In this document: positions 8,133-18,100 of the stretch, piece by piece
Position numbering within the stretch: position 1 is the first letter of the stretch
How the letters are laid out: each line of letters starts with the position of its first letter
Source of the DNA: Thermocoleostomius sinensis A174
Lineage (GTDB): Bacteria; Cyanobacteriota; Cyanobacteriia; Elainellales; Elainellaceae
Length of the DNA: 64,000 nt
Assembly (NCBI RefSeq): GCF_026802175.1
Contig: NZ_CP113797.1
Span: forward strand, 3,387,026 to 3,451,025
Reading direction: 5' to 3'
Program-made: the position numbers and the translations under genes
The notes under the pieces: generated by a model
What the model was told of the DNA's origin: nothing
The model's database searches: none
What the model saw: the letters and a program-made list of their open reading frames with translations, nothing else

Positions 8133-11100
8133 ATGACCCAATCCGGAATGAGTGTGAGTTCCGTCGCCATTCGTCGGCATATTGGCACACTGATGTTGAC
8201 GCTGACTGCGATCGTCTTAGGCGTCTTTTTCTTAGTAAGGCTGCCAGTTGATTTGCTACCCTCAATTACCTATCCCCGCATTGGTGTACGCTTGGCTGCT
8301 CCGGGGATTTCTCCGGAAGTGGCCGTCGATGAAATTACTCGTCCCCTAGAAGAAGCACTGGCTGCCACCGATGGCGTCGAGCAAGTGTACTCGCAAACTC
8401 GCGAAGGACAAGTCAGCATCGATCTGTATTTTCGACCCGGCGGCAATATTGACCAAGCACTGAATGACACGACGGCAACCTTCAACCGTGCTCGCGGCAC
8501 GCTGCCGGATACGGTACAAGAACCCCGCTTGTTTAAAGTTGATCCGTCACAGTTACCTGTGTACGAATTTGCCCTGACCTCATCGCAGTTACAGGGAGTC
8601 GATCTACGAGTCTTTGCCGATGAAGAGTTGGCACGAGAATTGACGGTTGTACCCGGTGTGGCCAATGTGGATGTGTCGGGTGGGGTACGGGAAGAAGTGC
8701 AAGTCAACCTAGACTTGAATCGCTTGCAGGCGCTTGGAGTGGGCTTAACTGACGTCTTGAATGAGTTAACCGATCGCAATCAGGATGTATCGGGTGGGCG
8801 AATCAGTGGTGGCAGCAGCGAAGCCCTAACTCGCACAGTGGGTCGGTTTCAAGATGCCGAAGAAATTCGCAATTTGTCGTTTGAAGTCAACAGTCCCGCT
8901 TCAAGTCAGGCGTCGAATTCAGACAGCAGTGCTGCTGCGCGATCGTTGCAGTCTACCGCGCCGCGCCGAGTCTACTTGCGAGATTTTGCTGAAGTGGTGG
9001 ATGGCACAGAAGACGAACGCGTGTTTGTGTCGCTGAATGGTCAACCTGCCGTCAAAGTCAGCATTCAGAAGCAGCCCGATGCCAATACCGTCACTGTCGT
9101 CGAAGGTGTCAAACAGCGGCTGGCAACTCTACAGTCCTCTGGATTAATTCCAGAAGACGTGTCGTTTATTACGACATTAGATGAGTCACGATTTATTCAA
9201 AATTCCATTCGAAATGTGGCGACGGCTGGGTTAATTGGTGCGGGGCTAGCAGCCATTTCGGTGCTGTTATTTTTGGGTTCGTTGCGGCAAACGCTGATTG
9301 TGGTAGTGGCCATTCCTCTGGCTACGCTGCTGGCCATTCTCTTAATGGGATTGTTTGGACTCTCGCTGAATGTATTTAGCTTGGGCGGGTTGGCCTTGGG
9401 GGTCGGAATTGTCGTAGACAATTCGATCGTCATGCTGGAGTCAATCGTCATGGGCGTCAATGAAGTACGACTCCGCCATCTTCATCAGAACAACGACCAG
9501 AATAATAGCCGAAATAACGGTCAAAATAACAGTCAAAATAACAGTCAAACCAGTAGTAATGGTAACGGGCATCATCCTACACCTGCTAATCACGATCATC
9601 ATCCCGATCGCGCACACTTTAATCAGTCATCTTCTCAAGCCATCATTGGAGTTGCAGAACAAAGTAGTCAACAACTAGAATCGGCGCTGCTGGCTTCTAC
9701 TACTACTAATCTCGTTGCCGTTCTCCCGTTTTTATTGATTGGTGGATTCGTCTCGCTGTTGTTTAATGAACTCATTCTCACCATCAGTTTTGCGGTTGCG
9801 GCTTCCTTGGTGGTTGCCCTAACAGTGGTGCCCATGTTTACCTCCCGACTGTTAGCGGTGCGCTGGTCAAGTGGCATTGGCAACTTTTGGCCGCTGCGGC
9901 AATTTCGGCTACGGTTACAAGGTCTCACCCGGCACTATCAACGGCTGTTACGTTGGGTGTTGCGGCGTCGGATTTGGGTTATTGCCTTAGTGTTAGTCGT
10001 GTTTGGCGGTGGTAGTTTCTTGATGGTTGGAAATATTCCCCAGGAAATTCTACCCAGCATTAACACAGGGCAGGCGCGGCTGTTTGCCCAATTTCCCCCC
10101 GGAACACCACTGCAAGACAATCGCAAGGTGATGCAGGCGATCGATCAACTGCTGCTGGAGCAACCCGAAGTAGACTATGTGTTTTCAACGGCGGGAGGGT
10201 TTCTGTTTGGCAACAACACCAGTGAAAATGCCCTGCGGGGTTCCAGCACGATTACGCTGAAGTCTGGCACGGATGTCCAAGCATTTACCGATCGCATGAA
10301 CGGCGAGTTTAATCGCTTGAACCTTGTTAATACTCGCCTCCGGTTGACACCCGAATCTGTGCGGGGCCTAATTCTCAACAACTCTCCAATTCGCGGCGCA
10401 GAAGTAGATGTCGCGTTGCAAGGACCGGATGAACGGACTCTGAGGCAGGCAGGTGCCCAGGTGTTGGCTGCCCTCGATGAGCAGGCCACGTTGGCGCGCT
10501 ATCGTCCTGATGCCGATCAACCCCAACCGGAAGTGCAAATTCGCCCCGATTGGGAACGAACCGCTGCCTTGGGGCTAACGGCTCAACAGATTGGCGATAC
10601 GATTCAAACGGCGATCGAAGGCGACGTTCCCACCCAGCTACAGCGCGGCGATCGATTGGTGGATGTACGAGTGCAACTACGGCAAAATACGATCAAACAA
10701 CCAGGGCAACTGCGCCAGTTGCCTTTGTTCACCCGCAATAATCAGCTTGTGCGTTTGGGAGATGTGGCGACAATCGAACTTGGGCAAGCACCAGGTGAAA
10801 TTCAACGCATTAATCAGCGACAGGTCTATCTGATTGCGGGCAATTTATCAGATGGAGCCAGCCTAGGGGCCGCCTTGGAAGAAATGAACCGTATTGTCAA
10901 TAGCATTGATTTTCCAGAAGGCGTTAGTTTACTGCCCAGTTCCAGTGCCGAAAGTAATCGCCAAATTCAGTCTTCCTTGGGGACGCTAGGCGGGTTAGCA
11001 GCTTTTCTAGTGTTTGTCGTCATGGCGGTGCAATATAATTCACTGATCGATCCGTTGGTAATCATGGTGACGGTCCCCTTTGCCCTTGCGGGTGGCATTT

Positions 11101-11540
11101 TGGGTCTATTTATTACCCAAACGGCGATTGGGGCAACGGTGATTGTGGGGGCAGTGCTGCTGGTGGGAATTGTGGTGAACAATGCCATCATCATGGTAGA
11201 GCTAGCCAACCAAATTCGATCGCAACACCAAGTTGATCACGCTACAGCAATCTTGCGCGCCGCACCCGAACGCCTGCAACCCATTCTCATGACCACCATT
11301 ACGACCGTCCTGGGCATGTTTCCGTTGGCGCTTGGACTGGGCGAAGGCTCAGAATTTCTTCAGCCGCTGGGTGTTGTGGTTTTTTCTGGACTGTCGTTGG
11401 CGACGCTACTGACACTGTTTATCATTCCCTGCTTCTACACGCTGTTCCATGATCCTCGCTTGCCCCGACTAGTGAAACGCATGTCGAAGGAACCGCAAAA
11501 ACTGCTGCGATCGAAACCCAAACAGAAAACCAACGTATAG
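8133..11540 (+). CDS. RND family efflux transporter permease (HAE1-like)
   Basis: A 1135-residue inner-membrane pump with the duplicated RND layout: TM1, a large periplasmic domain, TM2-6, then TM7, a second periplasmic domain and TM8-12. The N-terminus RRHIGTLMLTLTAIVLGVFF and the TM4 proton-relay region GVGIVVDNSIVMLESI are diagnostic. With the upstream adaptor it should export hydrophobic compounds using proton-motive force; the substrate is unknown. Unusually, the loop after TM4 (about residues 447-510) contains a long Asn/Gln/His-rich insertion (QNNSRNNGQNNSQNNSQTSS) where family members have a short linker. The start at 8133 is the first ATG, with AGAGGGA upstream. Confidence 0.92.
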   Translation: MTQSGMSVSSVAIRRHIGTLMLTLTAIVLGVFFLVRLPVDLLPSITYPRIGVRLAAPGISPEVAVDEITRPLEEALAATDGVEQVYSQTREGQVSIDLYFRPGGNIDQALNDTTATFNRARGTLPDTVQEPRLFKVDPSQLPVYEFALTSSQLQGVDLRVFADEELARELTVVPGVANVDVSGGVREEVQVNLDLNRLQALGVGLTDVLNELTDRNQDVSGGRISGGSSEALTRTVGRFQDAEEIRNLSFEVNSPASSQASNSDSSAAARSLQSTAPRRVYLRDFAEVVDGTEDERVFVSLNGQPAVKVSIQKQPDANTVTVVEGVKQRLATLQSSGLIPEDVSFITTLDESRFIQNSIRNVATAGLIGAGLAAISVLLFLGSLRQTLIVVVAIPLATLLAILLMGLFGLSLNVFSLGGLALGVGIVVDNSIVMLESIVMGVNEVRLRHLHQNNDQNNSRNNGQNNSQNNSQTSSNGNGHHPTPANHDHHPDRAHFNQSSSQAIIGVAEQSSQQLESALLASTTTNLVAVLPFLLIGGFVSLLFNELILTISFAVAASLVVALTVVPMFTSRLLAVRWSSGIGNFWPLRQFRLRLQGLTRHYQRLLRWVLRRRIWVIALVLVVFGGGSFLMVGNIPQEILPSINTGQARLFAQFPPGTPLQDNRKVMQAIDQLLLEQPEVDYVFSTAGGFLFGNNTSENALRGSSTITLKSGTDVQAFTDRMNGEFNRLNLVNTRLRLTPESVRGLILNNSPIRGAEVDVALQGPDERTLRQAGAQVLAALDEQATLARYRPDADQPQPEVQIRPDWERTAALGLTAQQIGDTIQTAIEGDVPTQLQRGDRLVDVRVQLRQNTIKQPGQLRQLPLFTRNNQLVRLGDVATIELGQAPGEIQRINQRQVYLIAGNLSDGASLGAALEEMNRIVNSIDFPEGVSLLPSSSAESNRQIQSSLGTLGGLAAFLVFVVMAVQYNSLIDPLVIMVTVPFALAGGILGLFITQTAIGATVIVGAVLLVGIVVNNAIIMVELANQIRSQHQVDHATAILRAAPERLQPILMTTITTVLGMFPLALGLGEGSEFLQPLGVVVFSGLSLATLLTLFIIPCFYTLFHDPRLPRLVKRMSKEPQKLLRSKPKQKTNV

Positions 11541-11691
11541 GACCTAACCGGATACTGACAAAATCTGTGGATCGTCTTCCTTGGCGATACAGGGAAGGCT
11601 TTGGCTTTCTCGTAAAATGGAACAGGATACGACTAGCAATCACCTTTAACCACAAGAAAATTTTTATTACCACAAACATTTCTGGAGACTT

Positions 11692-11895
11692 ATGCAAGAG
11701 TTTTTTGAAAACGTTTCTCGTTATCCCCGGTATCTCATTAGCTTCATTCTGGGAACCTTGTTGGTTGCCTTCAGCCCACTGTTGCCACTGTTTAAACGCC
11801 CGGTTACGGCTGTGGCTGCGATCGGATTTCTGATCGCTGGCTTTGCATTCATTGCCTTTACCTTGCGAGCGATGTTGGCTCTTGATGCCGTGTGA
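11692..11895 (+). CDS. DUF751 / Ycf33-like small membrane protein
   Basis: A 67-residue protein with two hydrophobic segments. MQEFFENVSRYPRYLISFIL and the end GFAFIAFTLRAML match the DUF751/Ycf33 family found in cyanobacteria and some plastids, whose function is unknown. TCTGGAG lies a few bases before the ATG. It precedes rbfA on the same strand, an order I recall from other cyanobacteria. The spacer to rbfA contains heptad-like GTCGGAA repeats. Confidence 0.85.
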   Translation: MQEFFENVSRYPRYLISFILGTLLVAFSPLLPLFKRPVTAVAAIGFLIAGFAFIAFTLRAMLALDAV

Positions 11896-11897
11896 GT

Positions 11898-11960
11898 CGG
11901 AAGTCGGGAAGAGGGAATCGTCGGGAATGGAGTCGGAAGTCGGAAGGTTGATAAGGGGTG
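11898..11960. repeat. heptanucleotide-like short tandem repeats (GTCGGAA type)
   Basis: The stretch holds repeated GTCGGAA/GTCGGGAA units (GAGTCGGAAGTCGGGAAG, then GAGTCGGAAGTCGGAAGG). Short tandem heptamers of this kind are common between genes in filamentous cyanobacteria. No coding function is expected. Confidence 0.6.
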
Positions 11961-12109
11961 AATTTGGCAATTGACGGACTTCTGAGGTATTTCTAAAGAG
12001 AGTCACCAACCAATTGCCAATAGGACAGAATAGAATGATGAAGCAAGTTGCGTCACCTGATTGTGACAGGTAGTGGCTTGGATGAGTTGCATTGAGTTGG
12101 AGGAGTTTT

Positions 12110-12490
12110 ATGGCTACCGATCGGCGAGTTGCCCGTGTTGCGGAACTGATCAAACGGGAGGTCAGCCAACTCCTGTTTTCTGGAATTAAAGATGAGCGTG
12201 TAGGCTTAGGCATGGTCAGTGTTACGGATGTAGACGTTTCGGGCGATCTGCAACATGCCAAAATCTTTGTTAGCATCTATGGCGATGACGCCACTAGGGC
12301 TGAAACGATGGCAGGCTTGAAGTCGGCCACGGGTTATGTCCGCAGTGAATTGGGGCAGCGCATTCGTCTCCGCCGTACCCCAGAAATCATCTTCCTGGAA
12401 GATCGATCGATCGAACGGGGAACCCGCGTTTTGTCGCTAATTAATCAACTGAGCCAAGAACGCAAACCCGACGAAGATGAGGTAGAATAG
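12110..12490 (+). CDS. rbfA: 30S ribosome-binding factor RbfA
   Basis: A 126-residue KH-fold protein with RbfA hallmarks: [34 protein letters not shown], and the C-terminal [19 protein letters not shown]. RbfA binds the 30S subunit during 16S rRNA 5'-end maturation and cold adaptation. The ATG at 12110 is preferred to the upstream TTG because GGAGGAG lies 5 nt before it and the conserved start [13 protein letters not shown] fits. It sits between DUF751 and a GH3 gene on the same strand. Confidence 0.93.
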   Translation: MATDRRVARVAELIKREVSQLLFSGIKDERVGLGMVSVTDVDVSGDLQHAKIFVSIYGDDATRAETMAGLKSATGYVRSELGQRIRLRRTPEIIFLEDRSIERGTRVLSLINQLSQERKPDEDEVE

Positions 12491-12589
12491 TGCTTCCGTC
12501 TTAAGCGAGAAAATAGAACTTGTGCGGGTAAAGGTAATAGGTAATCGACGAGCGAACAATCATCGAATAATAGAAAACGATCGATTCGT

Positions 12590-12655
12590 GACTCACACCC
12601 ATTCCCAATTACCAATTACCGCTCCTTCCCAATTCCTATTCCCCAACCTCTAAAC
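12590..12655. repeat. short low-complexity repeats (CCAATTACC type)
   Basis: CCATTCCCAATTACCAATTA and further CCCAATTCC-like units lie between rbfA and the GH3 gene. This is low-complexity pyrimidine-rich DNA like the other short tandem repeats in the window, with no gene or regulatory signal recognised. Confidence 0.45.
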
Positions 12656-12661
12656 ACGGCC

Positions 12662-14335
12662 TTGCTTCCTGACTGGTCAACCCTTCCCCTAGCTCAACAA
12701 GTTGCTCAGATGGTCGTTGTTCGCGCCTCTGGGCATTTGTTTGATCAGCAGATTGAGTATCCCATTTGGGAGCCGCCTGCCGAGGTTTTGCAACGCTGGG
12801 TGCAGGAGTTGGGGGTGGGTGGGGTGATATTGTTAGGAGGCAGCACCGTCGAGGTGAAGTGGCGTACCCAGCAGCTTCAAGCATGGGCCACAGTGCCGCT
12901 ATTGATTGCGGCTGATATTGAAGAAGGCGTGGGACAACGGTTTGCTGGAGCAACGTGGTTTCCGCCACCATTGGCACTGAATGCAATCGCTCCGGTCAAT
13001 TTCGATCGGGCTAGTCAATACGCTGAACGCATGGGAGCCGCGATCGCCCAGGAAGCTCTGGCGATTGGGATTAACTGGGTACTGGCCCCGGTGGTAGATG
13101 TCAATAATAATCCGGCGAATCCGGTAATTAACGTACGGGCGTTTGGCGAGACAGCCGCCACCGTTAGTCAGCTAACTACCGCATTTATTCGGGGAGCACA
13201 GCCCTATCCGGTCTTGACCACCGCTAAGCACTTTCCGGGGCACGGTGACACAGCGATCGATTCGCATTTAGAAATGCCTATCTTGCCGCATTCCCGATCC
13301 CGCTTAGCCAAACTAGAATGGGTGCCGTTTCAGGCAGCCATCGCAGCAGGGGTAGACGCCATCATTACCGCTCATGTGCAATTACCTGCCCTAGATGATA
13401 CTTATCCGGCAACGTTCTCTTCTGCAATTTTGACGGAAGAATTGCGGCAAATGCTCGGCTTTGAGGGGTTGATTGTCACCGATGCGTTGATGATGGGCGC
13501 GATCGCCAACCGCTATGGCACTACCGAAGCTCCAATCCTAGCCGTCGAAGCCGGAGCAGATATTGTGCTGATGCCAGTCGATCCTGCTGCTGCAATCGCA
13601 GCTATCTGTCAGGCCGTGACCTCTGGGCGCATTCCTCTGTCCCGAATTCATGCTTCCCTAGCACGCATTTGGCGATCGAAACAAGCTGTCTGCTCGCCGC
13701 CGATTATAGAAAATGCAGCATCTGCCATTCACCCGCTGATTGAATCATTGACCCCTAAAGCCGAAGCGATCGCCACGGCGACGGCGATTGTCCGAGAGTC
13801 GTTGCAGGTACATCAGCCACTCGATCGAATCCATCCCTTGCAGGCTAGCATGTCAGAGGCGAGCCGACCGAGTCGAAATCTGATTCTGGTAGATGATGCC
13901 CTCAATAGCGCTTTTCTAGCTAAACAGGTTCCAGCCATCACCTATCCGAAGCATTGCGGATATGAATTACAACTGGTCGATTGCCACACTCCTTCTTTCC
14001 ATCCCTCTATGTTGCCGGTGGAGCAACTGACGCAACCTACCTTACTGCAACTGTTTGTGCGCGGCACACCCTTTCGAGGAACATCGGAACTGATTCAGCT
14101 TGCCTACAGTTGGGTGCAAACGCTGGTGCAACGTGATAGCCTGCAAGCACTAGTCATGTATGGTAGTCCCTATGTCTTGGAATCATTGGTGTCATTGTTG
14201 CCAGCTAACATTCCCTATGTGTTCAGCTATGGTCAAATGCCGCTAGCACAATCGATTGCCCTAGAGACTTTATTCGCAATTTCTCCAATGTCATCGTCGG
14301 ACAAGCAAACCAGCGATCGTAGATTTACGGATTAA
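12662..14335 (+). CDS. glycoside hydrolase family 3 protein (NagZ-like beta-N-acetylhexosaminidase)
   Basis: A 557-residue protein. The GH3 barrel covers roughly residues 15-350. It has the NagZ-type loop KHFPGHGDTAIDSH, whose His is the acid/base, and the nucleophile region GLIVTDALMMGAI. The C-terminal ~200 residues form an extra domain like those of longer cyanobacterial GH3 proteins. NagZ enzymes release N-acetylglucosamine from peptidoglycan fragments during wall recycling, but the substrate is inferred from the motif only. The start is TTG at 12662, because conserved sequence (LPLAQQVAQMVVVRASG) begins before the first internal ATG. No clear ribosome site is seen. Confidence 0.85.
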   Translation: MLPDWSTLPLAQQVAQMVVVRASGHLFDQQIEYPIWEPPAEVLQRWVQELGVGGVILLGGSTVEVKWRTQQLQAWATVPLLIAADIEEGVGQRFAGATWFPPPLALNAIAPVNFDRASQYAERMGAAIAQEALAIGINWVLAPVVDVNNNPANPVINVRAFGETAATVSQLTTAFIRGAQPYPVLTTAKHFPGHGDTAIDSHLEMPILPHSRSRLAKLEWVPFQAAIAAGVDAIITAHVQLPALDDTYPATFSSAILTEELRQMLGFEGLIVTDALMMGAIANRYGTTEAPILAVEAGADIVLMPVDPAAAIAAICQAVTSGRIPLSRIHASLARIWRSKQAVCSPPIIENAASAIHPLIESLTPKAEAIATATAIVRESLQVHQPLDRIHPLQASMSEASRPSRNLILVDDALNSAFLAKQVPAITYPKHCGYELQLVDCHTPSFHPSMLPVEQLTQPTLLQLFVRGTPFRGTSELIQLAYSWVQTLVQRDSLQALVMYGSPYVLESLVSLLPANIPYVFSYGQMPLAQSIALETLFAISPMSSSDKQTSDRRFTD

Positions 14336-14546
14336 AGTTCAAAGAATTCTATCCGTATCTGTAGATTTTCAATATCTGATAGCAATTCCTCAAGGCAATT
14401 GCTATACAAGCATTAGGGATGATTTCAATTTGTATGCGGCGTTAGTTGTTTGTCCAAATGTGGAACTCTAAGCGTATAAACGGATAGTCCGGTGTCGCTT
14501 CATCTCTAAATTCAGTAACTTTTCTGACTTCGAGTGGAGTTTGCCG

Positions 14547-14585
14547 ATGCCTTCATTCAACTTCGACTTAAACTTCAACGTCTAA
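14547..14585 (+). CDS. possible 12-residue leader ORF upstream of the cheC-like gene
   Basis: The ATG at 14547 follows GTGGAG with 7-nt spacing and reads MPSFNFDLNFNV before TAA, ending 13 nt before the next gene's ATG. The next gene has no ribosome site of its own, so translation of this short frame could feed it. The peptide repeats Asn-Phe/Asp-Leu units and is not recognised. Confidence 0.3.
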   Translation: MPSFNFDLNFNV

Positions 14586-14598
14586 ACAATCGTCTTAC

Positions 14599-15192
14599 AT
14601 GAGTATCACCAGCAGCCAGTTGGATGGATTACAAGCACTGGTCAATCTTGGTGTGAGTCAGTCCGCTAGCGTTTTAAATGACATCCTGGGAACTCCGATC
14701 GGATTGCAAGTGCCAGCGGTGCAAGTGCTTTCGCTGGCAGAAACCCATCAAGAATTAGATTATCGAATTGGCAAAATTGTGGTTTCAGCCATGCGTTTAT
14801 CTTTCAGCGGACTTTTGGGCGGAAGTGCCTTATTAATCTTTTCGATCGACAATGCAGCACAGTTGGTGGCTGTTTTAATGGGCGAAGAAACCGATCTGCC
14901 AGATTTAGACGCTGTGAAGCGTGGCACCCTGACCGAAGTCAGCAATATTATTCTCAATGGCGTGCTTGGTGAAATTAATCGAGTTCTGCACCAGTCCCTA
15001 CGCTATACCCTGCCATTTTATCTAGAAGCAACCGTTCGAGATTTACTCAATGCCGAACTAGACGACGAAACTTCTGTGCTGCTGGCTCAAACGTGCTTAA
15101 ATTGCGCCCCCCTACAAATGGTAGGCAACTTGATTCTGGTGTTGACCGTTCAATCGCTCAACACTCTGTTACTGGCATTAGATCTAGCGTGA
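14599..15192 (+). CDS. CheC-like chemotaxis phosphatase
   Basis: A 197-residue CheC/CheX/FliY-fold protein. It contains LTEVSNIILNGVLGEI, the CheC active-site helix with E and N three residues apart, followed exactly 22 residues later by Pro (TLPF). That matches the CheC pattern ExxN-x22-P, although the usual upstream Asp/Ser is not present. CheC proteins dephosphorylate CheY-type response regulators. The gene ends 6 bp before a large histidine kinase, so it probably acts on that kinase's partner regulator. It has no obvious Shine-Dalgarno; a tiny ORF just upstream may couple translation. Confidence 0.75.
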   Translation: MSITSSQLDGLQALVNLGVSQSASVLNDILGTPIGLQVPAVQVLSLAETHQELDYRIGKIVVSAMRLSFSGLLGGSALLIFSIDNAAQLVAVLMGEETDLPDLDAVKRGTLTEVSNIILNGVLGEINRVLHQSLRYTLPFYLEATVRDLLNAELDDETSVLLAQTCLNCAPLQMVGNLILVLTVQSLNTLLLALDLA

Positions 15193-15198
15193 ACACCT

Positions 15199-18100
15199 AT
15201 GGATGAGCTATTTGTTCCGAGAGGACAGACCGTGATTGCTCTGCAAAAACAATTGAATCTCCTAGATCACATCCCAGTAGGAGCCTGTGTAGTTCGACGA
15301 GACGGTACAGTGTTGTTTTGGAATGCTTGTTTAGAAAACTGGACGCACATCTCCAGAGCGCAAATTGTAGGTCGCAAGCTCGATCACTATTTTCCTCATC
15401 TTAGCCAACCCAAATACACGCGCCGGTTCCAAGAAACCTTTGATGGTGGCTTCACCATTATTTTCTCGGCACAATTACATCCTCATCTAATGCCTTGTCA
15501 ATGTGCCAACGGACAGTTGCGCGTGCAGCATACCATCGTCACAGCAATTCCAGCCGCCAGTGGTATTGGGTTTGATGCGTTAATGTCCATTCAAGATGTC
15601 AGCGATTTGACTCAGCAAATTCAAAATTACAAACAAATTCAAGCCCGCGCTTGGACGGAGGTAAAACAGCGCCAATCGATCGAAGAACAGTTGCGCACCG
15701 ATCGCGATTTATTGAATACGATTTTGAATAACAGTGCGGCTGCGATCATCATGACCACGACGGAGGGCGCAATCGTGTTCGCTAATCGGCGGGGCGAGGA
15801 CATTCTGCGGTTGCTGAAATCTGGTGTACCGGGGCAAGCTTATAGCCCCCCTCAGTGGCAAGTGACAGATTTTGCAGGCAATCGTCTGTCCGAGGAACCG
15901 CTACCCGTTGCGCAGGTGATGGCGGCTGGCAAGGCGGTGTTTGATCTGCAACGCTGCTGGGAATGGGCAGATGGCACGCGCTGTTTCTTATCGATTAATG
16001 CGGCTCCCCTTTGGCATAACCAACCGGATGATCAGATTACCCATCTGGTTTTTTCCATTAGCGATATCACGCTGCAACAGCACGCTGCCATTGAATTACA
16101 ACATCGCTATGACAAGGATCGCTTAGTTGATCAAATTGCCCTACACATTCGTCAATCGCTAAACCTGCGCGACATTTTGCAAACCACGGTGTCAGAAATT
16201 CGCACATTTTTGGGAGCCGATCGGGTCTTAATTTACCGTCTCGACTCTACAGAGGGACATGGGCGAGTGGTGGCTGAAGCGTGCCATCCCGATTTTCCAT
16301 CGCTGTTGGAATGGTCACGCCGATCGGACTTTATGGCAGCGAATGACGATGATTTCGCTTGGCTAGACCCGTATCGCCATCCTGTCATTCAAGCAATTGA
16401 TGACATTCAGCAATCAGGGCTGAATCCCAATTACATCAATCTGTTACAACGCTTTAGCGTCAAAGCTAGATTGGCGATTCCAGTCTTCCTCAGTCGAGAT
16501 ATTTTGCCGAGCCATGGCCGTTCAAAACAAGATCTGACTTCTACCTTATGGGGATGGGTGATTGTGCATCAATGCCAAGATATACGACATTGGCAATCTA
16601 GAGAAATTGAATTGCTGCAACGTCTAGAGAATCAACTAGCTGTCGCGATCCATCAATCTGAATTGCTTCAGCAAGTGCATCATCTCAACATCAACTTAGA
16701 ACGACAGGTTCATGCTCGCACTCTAGAACTACAGCAAGCGCTGACACTGGAAGCAACGCTAAAACGCATTACAGACAAAGTCCGAGATTCGCTAGATGAA
16801 AATCAAATTTTGCAGTCGGTCGTACGAGAACTGGGCGAAGCCCTGGAGGTTCACTATTGCAATACAACCCTCTATGGATCAAATTCAACAACACCCAACC
16901 TGCCCGGCATTCATTCTAACCGATGCATTGCTACTAACGTTAGTATTCAACATCAATACAGCAGCCCCAATATTCCTCGATCTAGTGAGTATAATCATCA
17001 GCTACAGGTTGAGGAGTTGTTTAACATTTATGACCAGTTGTTTCGGGGGCAACCTGTGGTGTTTTGTCAACTGGCTGTGCGATCGCCAGCTATTTCCCAA
17101 TCGTTGCATGATTATCCCCATTTATCAGCCATCTTGGCGTGCCCAATTGTAGATGATCAAGGCGTACTCGGAGATTTGTGGCTCTTTCGAGTTTCGGCTT
17201 CCAGCTTCAGCGATCGAGAAATTCGGCTCGTACAACAGGTTGCTAACCAGTGTGCGATTGCCATTCGGCAGGCTCAGCTTTACAAACGTTCGGAACAAAA
17301 AGTGGAAGAACTAGCGCAGTTAAATCACCTCAAGGATGATTTCTTAAACACCATTTCCCATGAATTGCGTACACCGATTGTTAGTATTCGCATGACACTC
17401 CAAACATTGGAAATATTATTCAAGCGATCGGATGGACTACAAGATTTGAAGCAAGCACATCACTATTTCCATATCTTGGAAGACGAATGTAAACGAGAAG
17501 TTAACTTGATTGATAATTTACTCGATTTAACCCGCATGGAGGCAGGAACAGAACCGCTTGTCTACACGTCAGTCAATCCCAAGAACTGGATTCCGCACGT
17601 AGCCGAAGGGTTTGAGCGAAGAATGCAATTGCAGCAACAACATCTCCAGTTCAATTTACCGGATGATTTACCAACGTTAGTCACCGATTTAACCATCTTG
17701 GAACGAATTCTAACTGAATTGTTGAATAATGCTTACAAATACACTCCAGCTGGAGAAACAATTACGATCGCCGCGCAAGTTGAAGCAGAACGTTTCCCCG
17801 GCCAACACCAAGACAAGCGGGGCTGCCGGGCCCAGTTACCGAACCAATGGAATCACGAGAATGGGATGCCTGGTCATTTCTCTACCAGTCTGTCTGCCAA
17901 TTTGACTGACCCGTCTCGCCCTACCGCCAAACTAGCGTTTGTTACGCCGACTCTGCCACAGTTCCGCATCAGCATCACTAACACAGGAATCGAGATTCCA
18001 CGGGCAGATCTCGATCGGGTGTTCGACAAATTCTACCGCGTGCCCGGTATTGACGCGCGACAGACAGGAGGCACTGGACTGGGGTTAGCATTGGTCAAAC

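Noticed and set aside
9460-9678. Alternative frame of 72 residues inside the RND gene
   Set aside because: It comes from the low-complexity insertion read in another frame.
11422-12276. Minus-strand 284-residue frame across the end of the RND gene, DUF751 and rbfA
   Set aside because: It is antisense to three well-supported genes and crosses a heptamer-repeat region, so it is a shadow.
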